A stretch of DNA of 64,000 nt from the NCBI RefSeq assembly GCF_018362975.1, contig NZ_CP074371.1, positions 1,364,001 to 1,428,000 of the forward strand, written 5' to 3'. This document shows positions 27,589 through 35,467 of the stretch, piece after piece; the stretch's first letter is position 1, and every line of letters starts with the position of its first letter. The translations under genes were made by a program, and so were the position numbers. This DNA is from Nocardia tengchongensis (GTDB lineage Bacteria > Actinomycetota > Actinomycetes > Mycobacteriales > Mycobacteriaceae). The notes beneath the pieces were generated by a model, which had not been told where the DNA came from, did no database searches, and saw only the letters and a program-made list of their open reading frames with translations.

Positions 27589-28500
27589 ATGGGTAAGAGC
27601 AAGCGCAACAGTCCGAAGCCGGACTCCAATCGGGCGCAGAAGCTGGCCGCCCGCCGTGCCGAGCAGGAGGCGGCGGCGCAGGCCGTGACGCGGCCCTTCG
27701 AGGGCGTGGCCGCCGAATGCGATCTGGTCGCGCTACGGGAGTTCGTGCCGTCGGCGACCGCGGTCTTGAAGCTGGCGCCGGGTGTCGCCGCCGAGCGCGA
27801 GGTCACCCTCGCCACCGTGCTTCCGGGTGCGGTCGCCGCGCTGGTGCGCGCCGGTGACGAGCCGGTCGGTTTCGTTGGCACGCAGGTGCAGTTCCAGTCC
27901 GCCGATCCCGCAGCGGATCTGGCCGCCGCCATCCTGTGGACCCAGTCCGCCACCCCGGGCGAGTCGCTCGCCACCGCGAGCGTCGGCGGCGCGCCGCTGA
28001 CCGAGGTGCTGGATCCGAGTGCGTCCCTGGACATCACCGTGCACCAGGACTTCAACTGGTGGGTGCCCGCGGGCGTCACGCCGGACCCGCAGGTGGCCGC
28101 CACCATCGAGCAGGCCAATCAGGCCATCATGCCGTCCGCCCGCCTGGCGCTCGGCGACGCGATCGGCGCGGCCTGGTGGGTCGACGCCGGCGAGAAGGCG
28201 CACATCCGCTGGGTGCGGCCCGAGGACGAGGACCAGCTGATGCTGGCGCTGGCCCGCCTGCACGCCGCCGGCGACCTGCACCTGGGTGAGGGCTCCCGCT
28301 TCGCGGGCTCGTTCCGCACGCACGGCCTGCTGGTGCCGGTCTTCGACCTGGACCCCGAGCGGCACGCGTCCGAATGGGAAGCTCCCGCACGCGAATTCGG
28401 CGCCAAGCTGGAGGCCGCGTTGAAGTCGGACGCCCCGCTGACCTCCGACGAGCGTCGTTCCCGCGACGGCCTGCGGTCGCGCCAGGTCACCCTGCGCTGA
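27589..28500 (+). CDS. DUF5926 family protein
   Basis: A 303-residue conserved actinobacterial protein. It begins MGKSKRNSPKPDSNRAQKL, a basic tail resembling other members of this family, then AECDLVALREFVPSATAVLKLA and an alpha/beta body (WWVDAGEKAHIRWVRPEDED). Homologues have sometimes been labelled SecA-related because of the basic tail; no SecA motif is present. ATG 27589 was chosen over the open frame upstream, which runs through the inverted repeat. Function unknown; the family call is from memory. Confidence 0.75.
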   Translation: MGKSKRNSPKPDSNRAQKLAARRAEQEAAAQAVTRPFEGVAAECDLVALREFVPSATAVLKLAPGVAAEREVTLATVLPGAVAALVRAGDEPVGFVGTQVQFQSADPAADLAAAILWTQSATPGESLATASVGGAPLTEVLDPSASLDITVHQDFNWWVPAGVTPDPQVAATIEQANQAIMPSARLALGDAIGAAWWVDAGEKAHIRWVRPEDEDQLMLALARLHAAGDLHLGEGSRFAGSFRTHGLLVPVFDLDPERHASEWEAPAREFGAKLEAALKSDAPLTSDERRSRDGLRSRQVTLR

Positions 28501-28520
28501 TCTCAGCCCGGACAGCAACG

Positions 28521-28547
28521 GGCCCGGTCCTGGGTGAGGACCGGGCC
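28521..28547. terminator. bidirectional intrinsic terminator
   Basis: An 11-bp perfect inverted repeat (ggcccggtcct 28521-28531, aggaccgggcc 28537-28547, 5-nt loop) between the convergent DUF5926 and ferritin genes. Confidence 0.75.
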
Positions 28548-28596
28548 TGTGTCGTCTATCCACCGGACGGGACCGAATCATGGTCGGCCCCACGGG

Positions 28597-29148
28597 TTAT
28601 GACAGCGAGCCGCCCGCGGCATGCGGGGCGCCGGAGGCGTCCTTCGGGGCGCTCATCTCACGCTGCACGAAGTTCTCCAGGTCGAACAGGTTCGCGCTGG
28701 CCCGCTCGGCGACGGTGAGCAGGGTCTTCATGGTGGCGACCTCTTCGACCTGTTCCTTGAGGAACCACTGCATGAACTGCTCGCCCTGGTAGTCGCCCTC
28801 TTCGCGGGCGGTCTTGGCGAGCTGCACGATCTGGTCGGTGACCGCCTGTTCCTGGGCCACGGCCAGGGCGATCGGCTCCTTCGCGTTCGCGAAGTGCGAA
28901 GTGGCGGATTCGATTCCGGGCATCTCGACGCTGATGTCCTGATCGATCAGGTACTGCGCGATCATCATCGCGTGATTGCGCTCTTCCACGGCCTGCTTGT
29001 AGAAATACTTGGCCAGGACCGGAAGATCGGCATTGTCGAACCACAATGCGACCGCCATGTACTGGTGTTCGGCATTGAATTCGTTGCGGATCTGATCCTG
29101 CAGCAGGGCCTGGAACTTGCTGCGCTTGGTCTGGGTTCGGGTGGACAT
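28597..29148 (-). CDS. bfrB: ferritin (BfrB-type)
   Basis: A 183-residue four-helix ferritin that oxidises Fe(II) and stores iron in a 24-mer shell. Ferroxidase ligands appear in IRNEFNAEHQYMAVALWF (Glu23, Glu27, Tyr30), the ExxH motif EERNH (Glu56, His59) and EQAVTDQIV. There is no heme-ligand Met as in bacterioferritin, so it is ferritin proper. ATG 29148 is the usual MSTRTQTK start; the frame upstream to 29184 is unlikely. An IdeR-like palindrome lies 68 bp upstream, suggesting iron-dependent control as described for mycobacterial bfrB. Confidence 0.93.
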   Translation of the reverse strand: MSTRTQTKRSKFQALLQDQIRNEFNAEHQYMAVALWFDNADLPVLAKYFYKQAVEERNHAMMIAQYLIDQDISVEMPGIESATSHFANAKEPIALAVAQEQAVTDQIVQLAKTAREEGDYQGEQFMQWFLKEQVEEVATMKTLLTVAERASANLFDLENFVQREMSAPKDASGAPHAAGGSLS

Positions 29149-29215
29149 GCGGAAGACATTAATCCTGGTCAAACCACGTGTCATCCAAGTGCAACCTTAT
29201 TGAGCACAGCCTTAT

Positions 29216-29234
29216 TGAGGCAAGTATTGCCTAA
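29216..29234. promoter_or_regulatory. IdeR/DtxR-like iron box before ferritin
   Basis: TGAGGCAAGTATTGCCTAA is a palindrome (AGGCAA-gta-TTGCCT) that agrees with the outer half-sites of the IdeR consensus TTAGGTTAGGCTAACCTAA but not with its centre. A second degenerate AAGGTTGCACTTGG-like element follows toward the gene, as in tandem IdeR sites. Location fits; binding is untested. Confidence 0.5.
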
Positions 29235-29240
29235 TTCGAG

Positions 29241-30722
29241 CTAGCTTCCGACGGTGGTGATCAAGTCCGCCGGTATCTGCTGATCCTTGGCCAGGGCGTC
29301 GAAGAACGCACTCGCTTTCGTCTTGTCCCAGAGCAGCACATTGCCGCTGCCGGAGACATTTTCGAATCCGCCGACCGGCACCGTCGTGGTGATCGGATCA
29401 CTGTTGAGCGCATTGCCGAGACTCGCCAGATTCCAGACGTGCGCGCCGTTGTCGACCTTCAACGCCGAGGTGAGATCCCGCACCAGCGGCCAGGATCGGA
29501 ACGGATTGGCCAGGGTGGCCGGACCGGCCGCCTTCTTCAACAGGGCGCTGAGGAATTTGCGCTGGTTGAGCATGCGATCCAGATCGGCGCGCGGGGTGGC
29601 GCGGGAACGCACGAAACCCAGTGCGTCCGGGCCGTTCAGCGTCTGGCAGCCGGCCGGCAGATCGATACCCGCCAATGGGTCTTTCATCGGCGCGTCCAGG
29701 CACATGTCGATGCCGCCGACCGCGTCGACGATATTGGCGAAGCCGCCGAATCCGATCTGCACGTAGTGGTCGATGTGCACGCCGGTCGCGATTTCCACGG
29801 TCTGGGACAGCAATTTCGCGCCGCCGACCGAGAAGGCGGCATTGAGCTTGTCCTTGCCGACGCCCGGGATATTCACATAGGAGTCGCGCGGCAGGCTGAC
29901 CAGTGTGGGCCGCCCCGATTTCGGGATGTGGACCAGGATGACGGTGTCGGTGCGCTCGCCCTCGACATCGGATCCGGTGGACAGCTGATCTTCCTGGGCC
30001 TGGGACAGTCCCGCACGGCTGTCGGAACCGACCAGAAGCCAATTCGTCCCGGGCGTGTCGCCGACCCGGCCGGAGTAGTTCGCGAGCGCGTCGATCCGGG
30101 TCAGGTGGGTGTCGACATAGATGGCCGCGGCGATCGGCAGCAGCAGGAGCACCACCAGCAGCGACAGGATCCAGCGGAACCAGTGCCGTTTGCGCCGGGG
30201 CCGGGAGCCGCGCGGCGGACGGTCGCCGCCGCCGCGGCGCTTGCCGGGGAGCGGCGGCGGGGGAGTACGGGGCGGTGCTTCCCGGTGCGGGACCGGCTGC
30301 TGGGTCGGCGCATGTCCGGTGGGTCCGCCGGGGCGGCCCTGCGGGTTCCCAGAGCGTTCCCGGGCGGGCGGCATCCGATCGCCCTGCGGCGGAACCCGAT
30401 TGCCCGGCGGCGGCATCCGATTCCCGGGCGGCCGCTGTCGCGGGTCCGGGTTTCGGGACGGCGGCACCTGCGAATACGCCAGGGCCTGACCGGATTCATC
30501 GCGTCGGATCACCTGGGTTGGTTCTATCCACGGCCGGTCGTCGTTAACGGGCCGGTCGAAGTCCCGCGACCGATCGGGCGCGGGCTGGCGCGGCGGTGAA
30601 GACCGCTGCGGTTGCCCGGGATTCGCCATCGGCTGTTGCGGGTGCGGCGGGCGCTCGCCCCGGTGGCCCGGCGGCGGCTCCCGGCGCATCCGTGCAAAGT
30701 GCTGGGGGTCGTCGCCGTTCAT
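29241..30722 (-). CDS. LytR-CpsA-Psr (LCP) family phosphotransferase
   Basis: A 493-residue membrane-anchored LCP enzyme that attaches wall glycopolymers (arabinogalactan in this group) to peptidoglycan. Residues 1-170 are a Pro/Arg-rich cytoplasmic region, followed by one helix (WILSLLVVLLLLPIAAAIYV). The LCP domain shows GTNWLLVGSDSRAGL, ERTDTVILVHIPKSGRP, LVSLPRDSYVNIPG with the catalytic Arg and Asp, DKLNAAFSVGG and GFVRSRATPRADLDRMLNQRK. All conserved acidic and Arg residues are present. The CPBP-protease gene precedes it on the same strand. Confidence 0.92.
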   Translation of the reverse strand: MNGDDPQHFARMRREPPPGHRGERPPHPQQPMANPGQPQRSSPPRQPAPDRSRDFDRPVNDDRPWIEPTQVIRRDESGQALAYSQVPPSRNPDPRQRPPGNRMPPPGNRVPPQGDRMPPARERSGNPQGRPGGPTGHAPTQQPVPHREAPPRTPPPPLPGKRRGGGDRPPRGSRPRRKRHWFRWILSLLVVLLLLPIAAAIYVDTHLTRIDALANYSGRVGDTPGTNWLLVGSDSRAGLSQAQEDQLSTGSDVEGERTDTVILVHIPKSGRPTLVSLPRDSYVNIPGVGKDKLNAAFSVGGAKLLSQTVEIATGVHIDHYVQIGFGGFANIVDAVGGIDMCLDAPMKDPLAGIDLPAGCQTLNGPDALGFVRSRATPRADLDRMLNQRKFLSALLKKAAGPATLANPFRSWPLVRDLTSALKVDNGAHVWNLASLGNALNSDPITTTVPVGGFENVSGSGNVLLWDKTKASAFFDALAKDQQIPADLITTVGS

Positions 30723-30773
30723 TACTGGAAACAGTACCGATCGGGGCGGCGGCGCGCCGCTTTCCGGCCGGAT

Positions 30774-31568
30774 TCACGGCAGCCAGGAGACGTGTCCGCG
30801 CAGGAAGGCGTACCCGAGATAGGCGATGGTGTCGATCAGCGCGTGGGCGAGCAGCAGCGGCCAGAGCCGGTTGGTGCGCTGCCAGAAGCGTCCGAAGATC
30901 AATCCCATCACCAGGTTTCCGAGTCCGCCGCCCAGGCCTTGATAGAGGTGATAGCTGCCACGCAGGAGCGCGGATGCGAGCAATGACCGATTCTCGGACC
31001 AGCCGAGCGCCCGCAGCCGGGAGATGAGGTACGCCACAACGAGCACTTCCTCGGCCGCCGAGTTCGCCCACGCGGCCAGGATCAGCATCGGCAGCCGCCA
31101 CCAGTGTTCGAGCGAACTGGGCACGATGGTGACGCTCACGCCGAGCGCGTGGGCCGCCAGATACAGCCCCAGCCCGGGGATTCCGATCACCGCGGTGAGC
31201 GCCAGAGCGGGCAGTACGTCCGCGCGCCACCGGAGTCGCCGCACCAGCCCGACGGCCTGTGGCGCGATCCCGCTGCGCCACAACAGGTAGATCCCCAGCG
31301 CCGCCCACCCGAGTAGTCGGGCCACGCTCAGCAGCTGGAACAGCAGGTCGATGGCCGACTGTGTCGCGCGCGAGGGATTCAGCGCGACGGTCTGCCCGCC
31401 CACCCCGCCGGGGGAGAGCGCGCTCTCCAGCAGTGACAACGCGGCATTGGCCCCGCTCAGCCCGAAGGTGACGACCAGGACGACCGCGATCTCGAGTTTG
31501 ATCGCCCGCCGCCCCTGTTCGGACGATTCGGGCGCGGGCCACGCGGGTGCGGGATCAGCCGAAACCAT
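30774..31568 (-). CDS. CPBP family intramembrane glutamic endopeptidase
   Basis: A 264-residue integral membrane protease of the CPBP/CAAX (Abi) family. Motif 1 is NSAAEEVLVVAYLISRLRAL (EE-x3-R replaced by EE-x3-AYL-x-SR), motif 2 is LLRGSYHLYQG with a conserved His, and motif 3 is LLLAHALIDTIAYLGY with His and Asp. About seven helices are predicted. It can process membrane proteins or prenylated peptides; the substrate is unknown. Confidence 0.85.
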   Translation of the reverse strand: MVSADPAPAWPAPESSEQGRRAIKLEIAVVLVVTFGLSGANAALSLLESALSPGGVGGQTVALNPSRATQSAIDLLFQLLSVARLLGWAALGIYLLWRSGIAPQAVGLVRRLRWRADVLPALALTAVIGIPGLGLYLAAHALGVSVTIVPSSLEHWWRLPMLILAAWANSAAEEVLVVAYLISRLRALGWSENRSLLASALLRGSYHLYQGLGGGLGNLVMGLIFGRFWQRTNRLWPLLLAHALIDTIAYLGYAFLRGHVSWLP

Positions 31569-31669
31569 GTCGCCAATCTAGGCGCGCGGAGCCGGGTCCA
31601 TCCGTTTCGCGTGTCGGACGCGCGCTGCCCGGAATCGGCTGGTGCGCCGAATCTTCGGCTCGGGCGTTG

Positions 31670-32441
31670 TCAAATTCGGTGCAGGCCGCCCTGAAAAGGG
31701 TTCCCGGCCAAGGCGTGTACGGCGCGGCTGAGTGATTCGATGTCGTGGGCAGGCGCGTCGAAGGGGATGCGGACGTCGTGGTCGGCGTCGATGGCTTCGA
31801 CGCGGAGGGTGACGCCGTAGCGGTCGATGGCCAGCGGGTGGATGAGCGCGCCGCGGCGCAGGTTGTGCGGGAGCCGGCGGGCGAGGCGGTCCACCACGTC
31901 GGGGTGGTCGGCCTGAAGGTGTTGCAGCCAACCGGCTTCCATGGCGCAGAACGGGTCGGGCCGGGCGTCGCGGAGTTGTTCGCGGTCGACCGAGGCGGCG
32001 CCGGAGATGTCGGCGACCACGGCGGAGTCGATGACCAGTCGCAGCAGGACGGCGGTGTGCCCGATGTCGAGCAGGTCCGGGTGCGGGTGGTCGGCGGCGA
32101 TCGCGCCGGCCAGCGCGCGTTGCCGCGGGCGCGGGCACCGTGTGCGCCCAGCCGCGCAGCCAGACCAGGGCGCGGACGCGTTCGCGCAGCGCCAGCGGGG
32201 CCTCGTCGGTGAGTTCGAGGACCGCCGGGGAGCCGTTGCCGCCGCAGCCGTGCACGAGTCCGGCGGCGGTGGAGTTCATCGGCACCGCCATCACCATGTC
32301 GCCGCACTGCCGCAGCAGGTGGACGGAGGTGGGCACGGGGTCGAGGCCGGGCAGGGCCAGGACCGCGTTCTCGGCGTGCGCGCAGGCGCTGTGCACGCGT
32401 TCGGCGGTTGTGGGCGCGACGACCTGGGCCGCGTGCGTCAT
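31670..32441 (-). CDS. DUF2470 domain protein (frameshifted)
   Basis: A DUF2470-type protein of about 255 residues, related to the FMN-binding split-barrel/HugZ heme-utilisation group. The first half runs MTHAAQVVAPTTAERVHSAC to LVWLRGWAHTVPA; after a frame break near 32110-32132 it continues LAGAIAADHPHPDLLDIGHT, VVADISGAASVDREQL and the DUF2470 core FCAMEAGWLQHLQADHPDVV. The C-terminal ADHDVRIPFDAPAHDIESLS is typical. GGAGG precedes ATG 32441. An iron box lies 20 bp upstream, as known for the IdeR-regulated Rv3839 gene in M. tuberculosis, so it is likely induced by iron starvation. Confidence 0.78.
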
Positions 32442-32461
32442 GGACACCTCCGGGGGATGAA

Positions 32462-32480
32462 TTAGGTAAACCTAAGCTAA
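32462..32480. promoter_or_regulatory. IdeR/DtxR iron box
   Basis: TTAGGTAAACCTAAGCTAA matches 15 of 19 positions of the IdeR consensus TTAGGTTAGGCTAACCTAA. It lies between the divergent DUF2470 gene (start 32441) and the rightward hypothetical gene (start 32558), so Fe-IdeR could repress both. Confidence 0.75.
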
Positions 32481-32557
32481 GTGACGTGGATCGCTCGCGC
32501 AAGACGTTCCCCACAGGCCGGACCGGGCCGGCCGGCGGCGGCCACTACCGTGGGACC

Positions 32558-32977
32558 GTGCCGCACGATTCATCGCACGCGCCCGAACCGGTCGCGCTGA
32601 GCCTGTCCGTCCCGCCCCGCCCGGCGCGCGGACTGACCGAGGACCTGGTCCGCCCGGTCACCGCCGACCCGGGTGTCGAAGTGCTGGACCTGGCGCTCGG
32701 CGACGAGGCGGTGTCGGCGTTCCTGGTGCGAATCGTGCACGGCGACAGCGGTTTCGTGGCCCGCGCCGCATCCGGTGAACGCGCGCTCGCGGCTGTCGCG
32801 GCGACCGTCGCCGCCCTCTGCGGCGAGGACATCCGCGCCGCGCTGGCCGCGCCGGACCTCGCCTTCCTGACCGGACTGAAGCCGCCCGCGGTGGAGGCGT
32901 TCCGCGAGGTGCTGCTGGCCGTCGAGACCGCTGACGTCGCGGCCGTCACCACCGCCCTCGCGGTCCTGAAGAGCTGA
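32558..32977 (+). CDS. hypothetical protein
   Basis: A 139-residue soluble protein of unknown function, rich in Ala and Val. Segments such as RGLTEDLVRPVTADPGVEVL, SAFLVRIVHGDSGFVARAAS and a long helical end (PPAVEAFREVLLAVETADVA) suggest a small alpha/beta domain. The start is uncertain: GTG 32558 gives a compact protein, while GTG 32486 would start right beside the iron box. It precedes pheA by 83 bp on the same strand and may be iron-controlled. Confidence 0.55.
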   Translation: MPHDSSHAPEPVALSLSVPPRPARGLTEDLVRPVTADPGVEVLDLALGDEAVSAFLVRIVHGDSGFVARAASGERALAAVAATVAALCGEDIRAALAAPDLAFLTGLKPPAVEAFREVLLAVETADVAAVTTALAVLKS

Positions 32978-33060
32978 AACCGCCCCGCCGGGGGTGCGAA
33001 GTTACCCAGGAGTTGGCCAAAGCGGAGGGTGACCGCGCGTACGCAAGTAATGTCGTAATC

Positions 33061-33978
33061 GTGCCGCGCATCGCCTACTTCGGGCCGTCGGGAACCTTCA
33101 CCGAGATGGCCCTCGCCAAACTCGAGTCCACCGGAGCCTTCGATGGACCGGTCGAACGTGTCCCGGCCCCGAGTCAGGGCGCGGCCGTCGAGCTGGTCCG
33201 GGCGGGCAAGGCGGCGGGTGCGGTGGTGCCGATCGAGAGTTCGGTGGAGGGGTCGATCGCCCCCACCCTGGACGCGCTCGCCGTCGGTCCGCGGCTGCAG
33301 ATTCTCGCCGAGACCGATCTGGACGTGGCCTTCACGATCGTGGGCCGCCCGGGCATCGCACTGGGGGAGGTGCGGCGCATCGCCGCCTATCCGGTGGCGG
33401 CCGCCCAGGTCCGCATGTGGCTGGCCGTGAACATGCCGCTGGCCGAGATGTACACCTCGGCCTCCAACGCCGCCGCGGCCGAGGACGTGGTGGCCGGGCA
33501 CGCCGAGGCCGCGGTCTCCACCGCGCTGGCGGGGGAGCGCCTGGGGTTGACCACCCTGGCCGACGGCGTCGCCGACGTCGAACACGCCGTCACCCGTTTC
33601 GTGCTGGTCGCGGCCCCGCAGCCGGCGCCGCCGCGCACCGGCGCGGACCGCACCTCGATCGTGCTGGAGCTGGCCAACGAGCCGGGTTCGCTGATGCGGG
33701 CGTTCGCCGAGTTCGCCACCCGCGGTATCGATCTCACCCGTATCGAGTCCCGGCCGACGCGCACCGGCATGGGCACCTACCGCTTCTATCTGGACTGTGT
33801 CGGGCACATCGACGACGCCGCCGTCGCCGAGGCGCTGAAGGCGTTGCACCGCACCGCGGCCCGGATTCGTTTCCTGGGTTCCTGGCCCGCCACGGCGGTC
33901 GCCGGCACCCCGCCGCCGCCGGACGCGCCGTCCGCGGCCTGGCTGGCCGATCTGAAGAAGGGGGTGGCCGACCTGTGA
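33061..33978 (+). CDS. pheA: prephenate dehydratase
   Basis: A 305-residue enzyme converting prephenate to phenylpyruvate in phenylalanine synthesis. The N-terminal PDT domain shows RIAYFGPSGTFTEMAL, VVPIESSVEGSI and the catalytic TRF in VTRFVLV. A C-terminal ACT domain (IVLELANEPGSLMRAFAEFA, IDLTRIESRPTRTGMG) carries the GALV/ESRP-type Phe-binding region for feedback inhibition. GTG 33061 is favoured over the upstream TTG at 33013 because the family begins at this strand. Overlaps the next gene by 4 bp. Confidence 0.95.
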   Translation: MPRIAYFGPSGTFTEMALAKLESTGAFDGPVERVPAPSQGAAVELVRAGKAAGAVVPIESSVEGSIAPTLDALAVGPRLQILAETDLDVAFTIVGRPGIALGEVRRIAAYPVAAAQVRMWLAVNMPLAEMYTSASNAAAAEDVVAGHAEAAVSTALAGERLGLTTLADGVADVEHAVTRFVLVAAPQPAPPRTGADRTSIVLELANEPGSLMRAFAEFATRGIDLTRIESRPTRTGMGTYRFYLDCVGHIDDAAVAEALKALHRTAARIRFLGSWPATAVAGTPPPPDAPSAAWLADLKKGVADL

Positions 33979-34637
33979 CCGGCAAACTCATCCTGGTTCG
34001 TCACGGGGAGACCGAGGGCAACGTCGGCAAGATTCTCGATACCCGGCTGCCCGGGCTGCCGCTCACCGAACGCGGTGTGGCGCAGGCCAAGAGCTTCGGC
34101 GCCAACCTGATCGTGCCGCCGCAGCGGCTGTTCTCCTCGGCCGCGCTGCGCGCCCGCCAGACCGGCGGCTACATCGAGTCCGCCACCGGTGTCGCGCTGG
34201 ATGTGCTGGAGGATCTGCAGGAGGTGCAGCTGGGCGATCTGGAGGGCCAGACCAGCCGGGAAGCGCACCTGGAATTCCAGAAGGTCTATCACGCCTGGCA
34301 TTTCGGTGATCTGAGCATCCGGGTCCCCGGCGGTGAATCCGGTGAGGACGTCCTCGCCCGCTACCTGCCCGCCTTGCGGCGACTACGCGACGACTACCTG
34401 ACCCGGCCCGACGCGCAGGACGTCATCGTGGTCAGCCACGGTGCGGCCATGCGGCTGGTGTCGCGTGAACTGACCGGGGTGCCACGGCTTTTCGCGGCGA
34501 ACAATCACCTGGACAATACCGAGACCATCGAATTGCAGCCGTTCGAGGACGATCGGTGGGAGTGCACCCGGTGGGGCCGCTATCCCGCGCCGTTCGCCGA
34601 CGCCTTCGCGGGCGGCGGCGACGATCCGATGGGTTAG
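33975..34637 (+). CDS. histidine phosphatase (phosphoglycerate-mutase-like) protein
   Basis: A 220-residue histidine phosphatase. LVRHGETEGN carries the nucleophilic His; SSAALRARQTGGY, LQEVQLGDLEG and VVSHGAAMRLV give the remaining active-site residues. The GTG at 33975 overlaps the pheA stop (GTGA), so it is coupled to phenylalanine synthesis. Its M. tuberculosis counterpart beside pheA is also annotated as a mutase-like phosphatase; true mutase activity is unproven. Confidence 0.88.
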   Translation: MTGKLILVRHGETEGNVGKILDTRLPGLPLTERGVAQAKSFGANLIVPPQRLFSSAALRARQTGGYIESATGVALDVLEDLQEVQLGDLEGQTSREAHLEFQKVYHAWHFGDLSIRVPGGESGEDVLARYLPALRRLRDDYLTRPDAQDVIVVSHGAAMRLVSRELTGVPRLFAANNHLDNTETIELQPFEDDRWECTRWGRYPAPFADAFAGGGDDPMG

Positions 34638-35467
34638 GACACGAATTCCGTTCGCAGCGGCAGGGATTCGATCAGATCCCGGAGCGCGATGCGCAGCCGG
34701 GCCTGGGTGCCGCTCGCGAAGGACGTCCACTTGGTCCCGTCCTCGGCGGTGGTGGTGATCGCCAGGAATCGGCCGTGGCGGGTGTTGTACACGGCGAGGT
34801 GATTGCCGGTCACCTCGCGTGTGCCGTCCCCGTACCGCACGCCGACGATCTCCGCGTGTGAATGCACCTGGACCAGCGCCGAGGCGATGGCCTGCGCGTC
34901 GCGCGCCGGATCGCACACCGCGGTCAGCCGTGCCGTCGTGGTGGCGGCGTCGCCCACGTCGTCGAAGATCGGGACGAGATCTGCTGTGGGCGCGTGCATT
35001 CCGGACAGTTCCAGCGGTTCGGCGGGACCCAGTGCGGCCAGCACGGTGCCCGGCAGATCGTGGCTCGCCTCGTCGAGGACGAAGGATTCGAGGCCGCGCA
35101 GCGCGACTACCTCGAAGTCGTCGCCCTTGGCGACGCAGAGTCGATTGACCTGGCCGTCGACGTACCAGCGCAGGGCCAGCACCCAGTGCGGCCGGTAGAG
35201 CACGCGCAGTCGCTCGGCCAGCTCCGGATGCACCCGGTAGTCCTGGCGCGCCGGATCACCCTCGAGCAGTTCGCGTCCGGCGAGTTCGGCGGCCGCAGCG
35301 GTCATGGCGGCGTCGTGATCGGCGGCATTGTCATAGCGGCCCATGATGTTCAGCACCACGGGCAGCTCGTCGATCCCCAATGTCTCCTGGAGATACTGCA
35401 TTTCGTCGAGCGACAACGTGACCGCGCGCAGCAGCGACGGCCCCCGGCCCGCGCCGAGCACGGTCAC
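34634..35467 (-). CDS. EspG family ESX secretion-associated chaperone
   Basis: A 277-residue protein of the EspG type, a cytoplasmic chaperone that binds the tip of PE-PPE dimers and guides them to a type VII (ESX) secretion machine. The beginning (LSLDEMQYLQETLGIDELPV), the central LRVLYRPHWVLALRWYVDG and the C-terminal RHGRFLAITTTAEDGTKW and FASGTQARLRIALRDLIESL fit the family; length is normal. GTG start at 35467 overlaps the PPE stop (GTGA). Tail-to-tail 4-bp overlap with the phosphatase gene. Its position directly behind the PE-PPE pair supports the call. Confidence 0.78.
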   Translation of the reverse strand: MTVLGAGRGPSLLRAVTLSLDEMQYLQETLGIDELPVVLNIMGRYDNAADHDAAMTAAAAELAGRELLEGDPARQDYRVHPELAERLRVLYRPHWVLALRWYVDGQVNRLCVAKGDDFEVVALRGLESFVLDEASHDLPGTVLAALGPAEPLELSGMHAPTADLVPIFDDVGDAATTTARLTAVCDPARDAQAIASALVQVHSHAEIVGVRYGDGTREVTGNHLAVYNTRHGRFLAITTTAEDGTKWTSFASGTQARLRIALRDLIESLPLRTEFVS

